Source: Gemmiger sp. An194 (lineage in GTDB: Bacteria; Bacillota; Clostridia; Oscillospirales; Ruminococcaceae). From it: DNA of 64,000 bases. The DNA lies in the NCBI RefSeq assembly GCF_002160145.1, contig NZ_NFKA01000004.1:1-64000 (forward strand), read 5' to 3'. The translations under genes and the position numbers were made by a program. The notes beneath the pieces were generated by a model that searched no databases, was not told where the DNA came from, and worked only from the letters and a program-made list of their open reading frames with translations. Below are positions 60,666 to 64,000 of this stretch, one piece after another. Numbering within the stretch: the first letter of the stretch is position 1; each line of letters starts with the position of its first letter.

Positions 60666-61615
60666 TATTTCAGCTTGCCCTCCAGCAGCTGCTGGTGCCA
60701 CCAGGGCTTTTCCGCCTGAAAGCTGCGTCCGCTCACACCCTGCAGCAGCGGATCGGTCAGGGTGGGGAAGGTGAGCTGCCAGGCACACAGGGCCTGGTAT
60801 TTCAGCTTCAGCTCCCGGTTGGCGGCATTGTTGCCGTATTTGCTGTCGCCCAGAATGGGGCAGCCGATGCTGGCCAGGTGCGCCCGGATCTGATGAGTCC
60901 GTCCGGTGATCAGCTCCACCTGCAGCAGGGCAAGACGGCCGCTGACTGCCAGCGTTTTGTAGCGGGTCTCGATCTCCTTGCCGCCGGGCGTGGGGCGTTC
61001 ACTCACCCGTACCAGGCCCTTGCCCGCGTCCTTGGTCAGATAGCCGCCCAGGGTGGCCTGTTCCGGCCGGGGCCGCCCGAAGGTCACGCAGAGATATTCC
61101 TTTCGAATCGCGCGTTCTCGAATCAAACTGGTAAGCAGCTGCTCGGTCTGCGGGTGCTTGGCGATCAGCACCAGACCGCTGGTGCCGGTGTCCAGCCGGT
61201 GACACAAAGCAGGGGCAGGGCCTTTGCCCGGCTCCCAGCCGTGCTCCTGATGCAGATACAGCATGGCCCGGTGGATCAGGGTGTCCGGCTCGGTATCATG
61301 AATCACCGGCAGACCGGCGGGCTTGTCCACCAAAAGAATGTGCTCGTCCTCATAAACCGGCTTTGCCGCAAAGCGGGCGCGCAGAAACGCAGGACCTTTC
61401 GTCTCTGCCGGAGCCAGCTGGTCATCCGACAGGAACAGCCGAATCTCGTCGCCGGTCTGCACCCGGGTGGAGAGAGGCTGCTTTTTTCCGTTCAGCTTGA
61501 TCTTGTTCTCCCGCAGTGCCTTGTTCAGCTTGCCGAAGGTCAGGGCAGGGAATTGCTCAGTGAGGTATTTGTCCAGCCTTACCGGGGTAAGACTTTTCAC
61601 GGGAATGATCTTCAT
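60665..61615 (-). CDS. RluA family pseudouridine synthase
   Basis: 316 residues from MKIIPVKSLTPVRLDKYL (GGAGG before ATG 61615): N-terminal S4 RNA-binding domain (LTFGKLNKALRENKIKLNG), then the synthase with the catalytic Asp in CHRLDTGTSGLVL and the later RTHQIRAHLASIGCPILGD. It isomerises uridine in rRNA or tRNA; the RluA/RluC/RluD target is not assignable. The start overlaps the upstream gene stop by 4 bases. Confidence 0.94.
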   Translation of the reverse strand: MKIIPVKSLTPVRLDKYLTEQFPALTFGKLNKALRENKIKLNGKKQPLSTRVQTGDEIRLFLSDDQLAPAETKGPAFLRARFAAKPVYEDEHILLVDKPAGLPVIHDTEPDTLIHRAMLYLHQEHGWEPGKGPAPALCHRLDTGTSGLVLIAKHPQTEQLLTSLIRERAIRKEYLCVTFGRPRPEQATLGGYLTKDAGKGLVRVSERPTPGGKEIETRYKTLAVSGRLALLQVELITGRTHQIRAHLASIGCPILGDSKYGNNAANRELKLKYQALCAWQLTFPTLTDPLLQGVSGRSFQAEKPWWHQQLLEGKLK

Positions 61616-63672
61616 GAAAGGACCTCCAAATCCTTGCACAGGCCATTTTCACGGTACAGCCGGTGTGCGTCGTCAATGTCCAGGGTGACCATCAGCCAAC
61701 CGGCATCCTGGTCGCTTACTTCAAGAATGGGATAAACACCGCCCTCCCCATCGGAAAGAGCAGCTGCGCCCTCCAGCTTTTGGCGGGCAAAGGGAGTATC
61801 ATAGAAGAGAATCACCTTGTTTGCATCCTCCTGCCGGTCGATACTCTCCAGATTCAGGCTCAGAATACCGCGATCCCAGAAATCATCGGAATAATCCGCC
61901 AGGTGAAGCGGGTAAGCCTCGCTGAACTCCTGCGCCAGCGGATGGGAAAATTCCTCCAGGCCGGGGGCAATCACATAAACCAGCGGAGCGCTGCTGCCAT
62001 CGCCGGTTTGCTGATACAGCACACCACACCAGGCACCTTGCTCCTGTGCAGTCTGTGCCACGGTCAGGAAAGTCTCCTCCTGCCCGGTGAAGAAGATGCT
62101 GTCCGCAGGCAGCTCGCCGCTGGTAATGGCCTGCAGAAACTCCTCCCGCCGCTGCTGGGCCTGCGCCTCATCATAGCGAGCGGTGAAAGAGGTGTCGCTG
62201 CTGGTCATTCCCGCATCAGCAGTGTAAATTGCCAGGCTCAGACCGCTGGTTTTCAGCGGGTCCAGCGCCACCAGATGCTGATATTTGCCCTCAGTCGCAT
62301 CCAGCAAGGCGGCAAGGCTGCTGTCCTCCTGGTTCAGCAGATTAAAGCCCGCATCGGAATAAGGGCGGAAGGAGCGAGCCTTCTCCAGCAGTGCCGGGCT
62401 CAGGTCCACCAGCTGCACCAGACAGAGAGCACCGATCACAGCGGTCTGTACCCACTGCTTTTGGTACTGCGTCAGTCGGATCAGCCCGACCACACAGCAC
62501 AGGAAGATCAGGTAATATACCGGCCAGAACAGCCGCCCGCTGGAACGCAGGGTGGTTGCCAGCTGCACCACAAAGCCAGGCAGAGGCAGGCGGGCGAGTA
62601 TGGCCCCGTTGGCGGTGATTACATTGCTGACCGCGAACACCGTCAGGCAAACCACAACAAACAGCAGGCCAAAACGGTTTTTCAGCCATCCGAACAGTCC
62701 ATCGCGGCGCCAGCGCAGCATTGCCAACACCACCGCCACGCTGCACAAAAGTATGCCAAGGCCCAGATAATTGAAGCCGTCGTAGTTGCCCAGTGTCTGG
62801 TTCTGTGCGGGAAGGAACAGACTCCAGTGGTCCATGCCCCGGCTAACCGGGTTCCAAAGCGCGTTCAGGTTCATGCAGAAATGCCCGTACTGCACGCCAC
62901 TACCGCCGGATGCAGACCCGCCGCTGAACAGACCGAACAGCCAGCCTATCAGGGCAGTGCAGCCCAGGTTAGCTACCAGAAGCGCGGCCGGTTTCGCGAT
63001 CTGTTTCTGGAACACCGCATGCTCCACCAGCAGTGCAAAGGTGAGCGCGTAGGTCATGGGGGCAAAGTACGGATGGATTGCCAGCGTCACACAGTTTACA
63101 AGAAACAATCCGGGGTAGAAAAAGCGTTTCTCTCTGCGGCCGCGGATGTAATAGTACAGCGCGGCCAGAATCAGAAACTGCGCCGCAAGGGCAGTGTGAC
63201 GAAAGGCTCGCTCCAGCAAAATGGGACTGAACACAAAAGGGACTGCCCCCAGCAGTACGACGGGCAAACGGCGGGTGAATAACCCCACCAGCAGGCAGGC
63301 AAAGCCTCCCTGCAGCACAAAACAAAGCAGCGTGAACAACCCGAAGTACTGGAACGTGGCGGGCAGCAGCGGCTCCAGCAGGCGGAACAGCGCCGCGAAC
63401 AGAGGAATGGAGTCGGTAAACGCCACGCTCAGGCCAAAGGGCCAGTTGATGAGCTCAGAAAAGCAGAAGGGTACCGACAGCTCTGACTGCCGGTAAAACA
63501 GCCAGCCAGCGTAATGCTGCAGGATATCCGCCTCAATGTATCCGCCGCGCAGCCATGCGTCGTTGGTCACATCCAGCGGGGCAAAGCCGTACAGCAAAAA
63601 GAAAACCGCCGCTCCCAGCAGGCAGCCCAGAGCAAACAATTTCCGGCGTTCGATTTTTTCAAAAACAGGCAT
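61612..63672 (-). CDS. DUF6311 large membrane protein
   Basis: 686 residues from ATG 63672 (MPVFEKIERRKLFALGC), with 11 or so transmembrane helices in the first 450 residues and a C-terminal extracytoplasmic domain of about 230. The conserved entry DAWLRGGYIEADILQHYAGWLFYRQSEL is typical of DUF6311 and recalls GT-C glycosyltransferase-like membrane proteins. ATG 63672 has only a weak, distant AAAGGA; TTG 63681 would give better spacing and cannot be excluded. A polysaccharide or lipid-sugar role is inferred. Confidence 0.82.
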   Translation of the reverse strand: MPVFEKIERRKLFALGCLLGAAVFFLLYGFAPLDVTNDAWLRGGYIEADILQHYAGWLFYRQSELSVPFCFSELINWPFGLSVAFTDSIPLFAALFRLLEPLLPATFQYFGLFTLLCFVLQGGFACLLVGLFTRRLPVVLLGAVPFVFSPILLERAFRHTALAAQFLILAALYYYIRGRREKRFFYPGLFLVNCVTLAIHPYFAPMTYALTFALLVEHAVFQKQIAKPAALLVANLGCTALIGWLFGLFSGGSASGGSGVQYGHFCMNLNALWNPVSRGMDHWSLFLPAQNQTLGNYDGFNYLGLGILLCSVAVVLAMLRWRRDGLFGWLKNRFGLLFVVVCLTVFAVSNVITANGAILARLPLPGFVVQLATTLRSSGRLFWPVYYLIFLCCVVGLIRLTQYQKQWVQTAVIGALCLVQLVDLSPALLEKARSFRPYSDAGFNLLNQEDSSLAALLDATEGKYQHLVALDPLKTSGLSLAIYTADAGMTSSDTSFTARYDEAQAQQRREEFLQAITSGELPADSIFFTGQEETFLTVAQTAQEQGAWCGVLYQQTGDGSSAPLVYVIAPGLEEFSHPLAQEFSEAYPLHLADYSDDFWDRGILSLNLESIDRQEDANKVILFYDTPFARQKLEGAAALSDGEGGVYPILEVSDQDAGWLMVTLDIDDAHRLYRENGLCKDLEVLS

Positions 63673-63822
63673 CTGAATCAAAGCCACGTCCTTTCCGTCC
63701 GCGCGAAGGTGCGAAGAAGGGCCATGCCTTGCGCGGGTATGGTTGCTTTGTTTATTATAAACGATCGCCTGCTTTCCTACAATTCCCCAGTTTCGGTTTG
63801 CAGCCATTGTCGGGGGAAAACG

Positions 63823-63851
63823 TTGACAAACCGGCATATTTGATGTATTAT
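63823..63851 (+). promoter_or_regulatory. Promoter of tRNA-Leu
   Basis: TTGACA (63823-63828) is separated by 17 bases from TATTAT (63846-63851), about 10 bases before the mature 5' end. Confidence 0.85.
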
Positions 63852-63861
63852 AATTAGGCTT

Positions 63862-63949
63862 GCCGCTGTGGCGGAACTGGCAGACGCAAGGGACTTAAAA
63901 TCCCTCGCCCTAATAAGGCGTACCGGTTCGATCCCGGTCAGCGGCACCA
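63862..63949 (+). tRNA. tRNA-Leu (anticodon TAA)
   Basis: Acceptor GCCGCTG (63862-63868) pairs with CAGCGGC (63939-63945), then A and encoded CCA. The anticodon loop CTTAAAA at 63894-63900 sits in the AGGGA/TCCCT stem with TAA at 63896-63898, reading UUA. A long variable arm CGCC-CTAATAA-GGCG and T-loop GGTTCGATCC complete a class II leucine tRNA of 88 bases. Confidence 0.97.
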
Positions 63950-63950
63950 A

Positions 63951-63985
63951 ACCGGAGCAAAGTTCGCTTTGCTCCGGTGTTTTTA
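63951..63985 (+). terminator. Terminator of tRNA-Leu
   Basis: ACCGGAGCAAAG pairs with CTTTGCTCCGGT around TTCG, followed by GTTTTTA. The final 15 bases of the window hold nothing identifiable. Confidence 0.9.
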
Positions 63986-64000
63986 TGTCCGGCAATCAGG

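Overview
The window is GC-rich Gram-positive (Firmicutes) DNA. A T-box leader on alaS, a CIRCE operator on groES, half-size chromate transporters, RNase M5, a reverse-type rubrerythrin and several [4Fe-4S] flavoenzymes point to a strictly anaerobic clostridial gut bacterium, most plausibly of the Oscillospirales. The sequence alone does not fix the genus.

Layout. (1) 1-1.94 kb is the right end of a prophage: lysozyme, a small membrane/coiled-coil protein, a phiLC3-type holin, a terminator, an AT-rich stretch, and the 3' tail of a tRNA-Ser-like gene that acts as attR. A 140-bp foldback element whose ends resemble the same tRNA tail follows. (2) 2.2-9.2 kb is a sulfur-amino-acid catabolism locus: RidA, a DAACS symporter and a MalY/PatB-type C-S lyase on the minus strand, a sigma-54 activator, and a divergent cysteine desulfidase (CyuA/CdsB family). 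Both the lyase-symporter operon and the desulfidase have textbook -24/-12 promoters, and three copies of a GTTTTAACSGTTTTTG-like box lie upstream of them. This is the most coherent system in the window. (3) 9.3-14.6 kb holds peroxide-stress genes (bcp, yaaA), a GNAT protein, an ArsC-like protein lacking its active cysteine, glgX and a PIN-like protein. (4) 14.6-21.8 kb is an electron-transfer operon: a flavodoxin-fold reductase, a NuoG/GltD-like flavoprotein and a NuoF-ferredoxin-fumarate-reductase-like fusion, with a divergent TetR regulator. The operon ends in a deletion chimera of a membrane-protein gene and a DAPG/phloretin-hydrolase-like gene.

(5) 21.9-30.2 kb carries a MacAB-like exporter with its own two-component system, then a LysR regulator and a two-gene chromate transporter. 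(6) 30.2-39.6 kb is mostly housekeeping and surface genes: an alanine/glycine symporter, two HAD phosphatases, an SGNH surface hydrolase with a Pro/Thr-rich tail, gpsA, a small Cys-rich acidic protein, an alpha/beta hydrolase and an ABC-F ATPase. (7) 39.7-46.1 kb has a PhoB/PhoR-type pair, an MBOAT-DHHW-DUF4358 O-acetylation locus and a Gx transporter. (8) 46.2-64 kb has rubrerythrin, DUF421, a lipid kinase, groES-groEL, a PBP2-like transpeptidase, T-box-alaS, HIT, a phosphoribosyltransferase, a comEC-holA-rnmV overlap cluster, an RluA synthase with a DUF6311 membrane protein, and tRNA-Leu(TAA).

No insertion sequence, CRISPR array, rRNA or replication origin was seen. Sites and promoters were read by eye; no alignment or database search was run.
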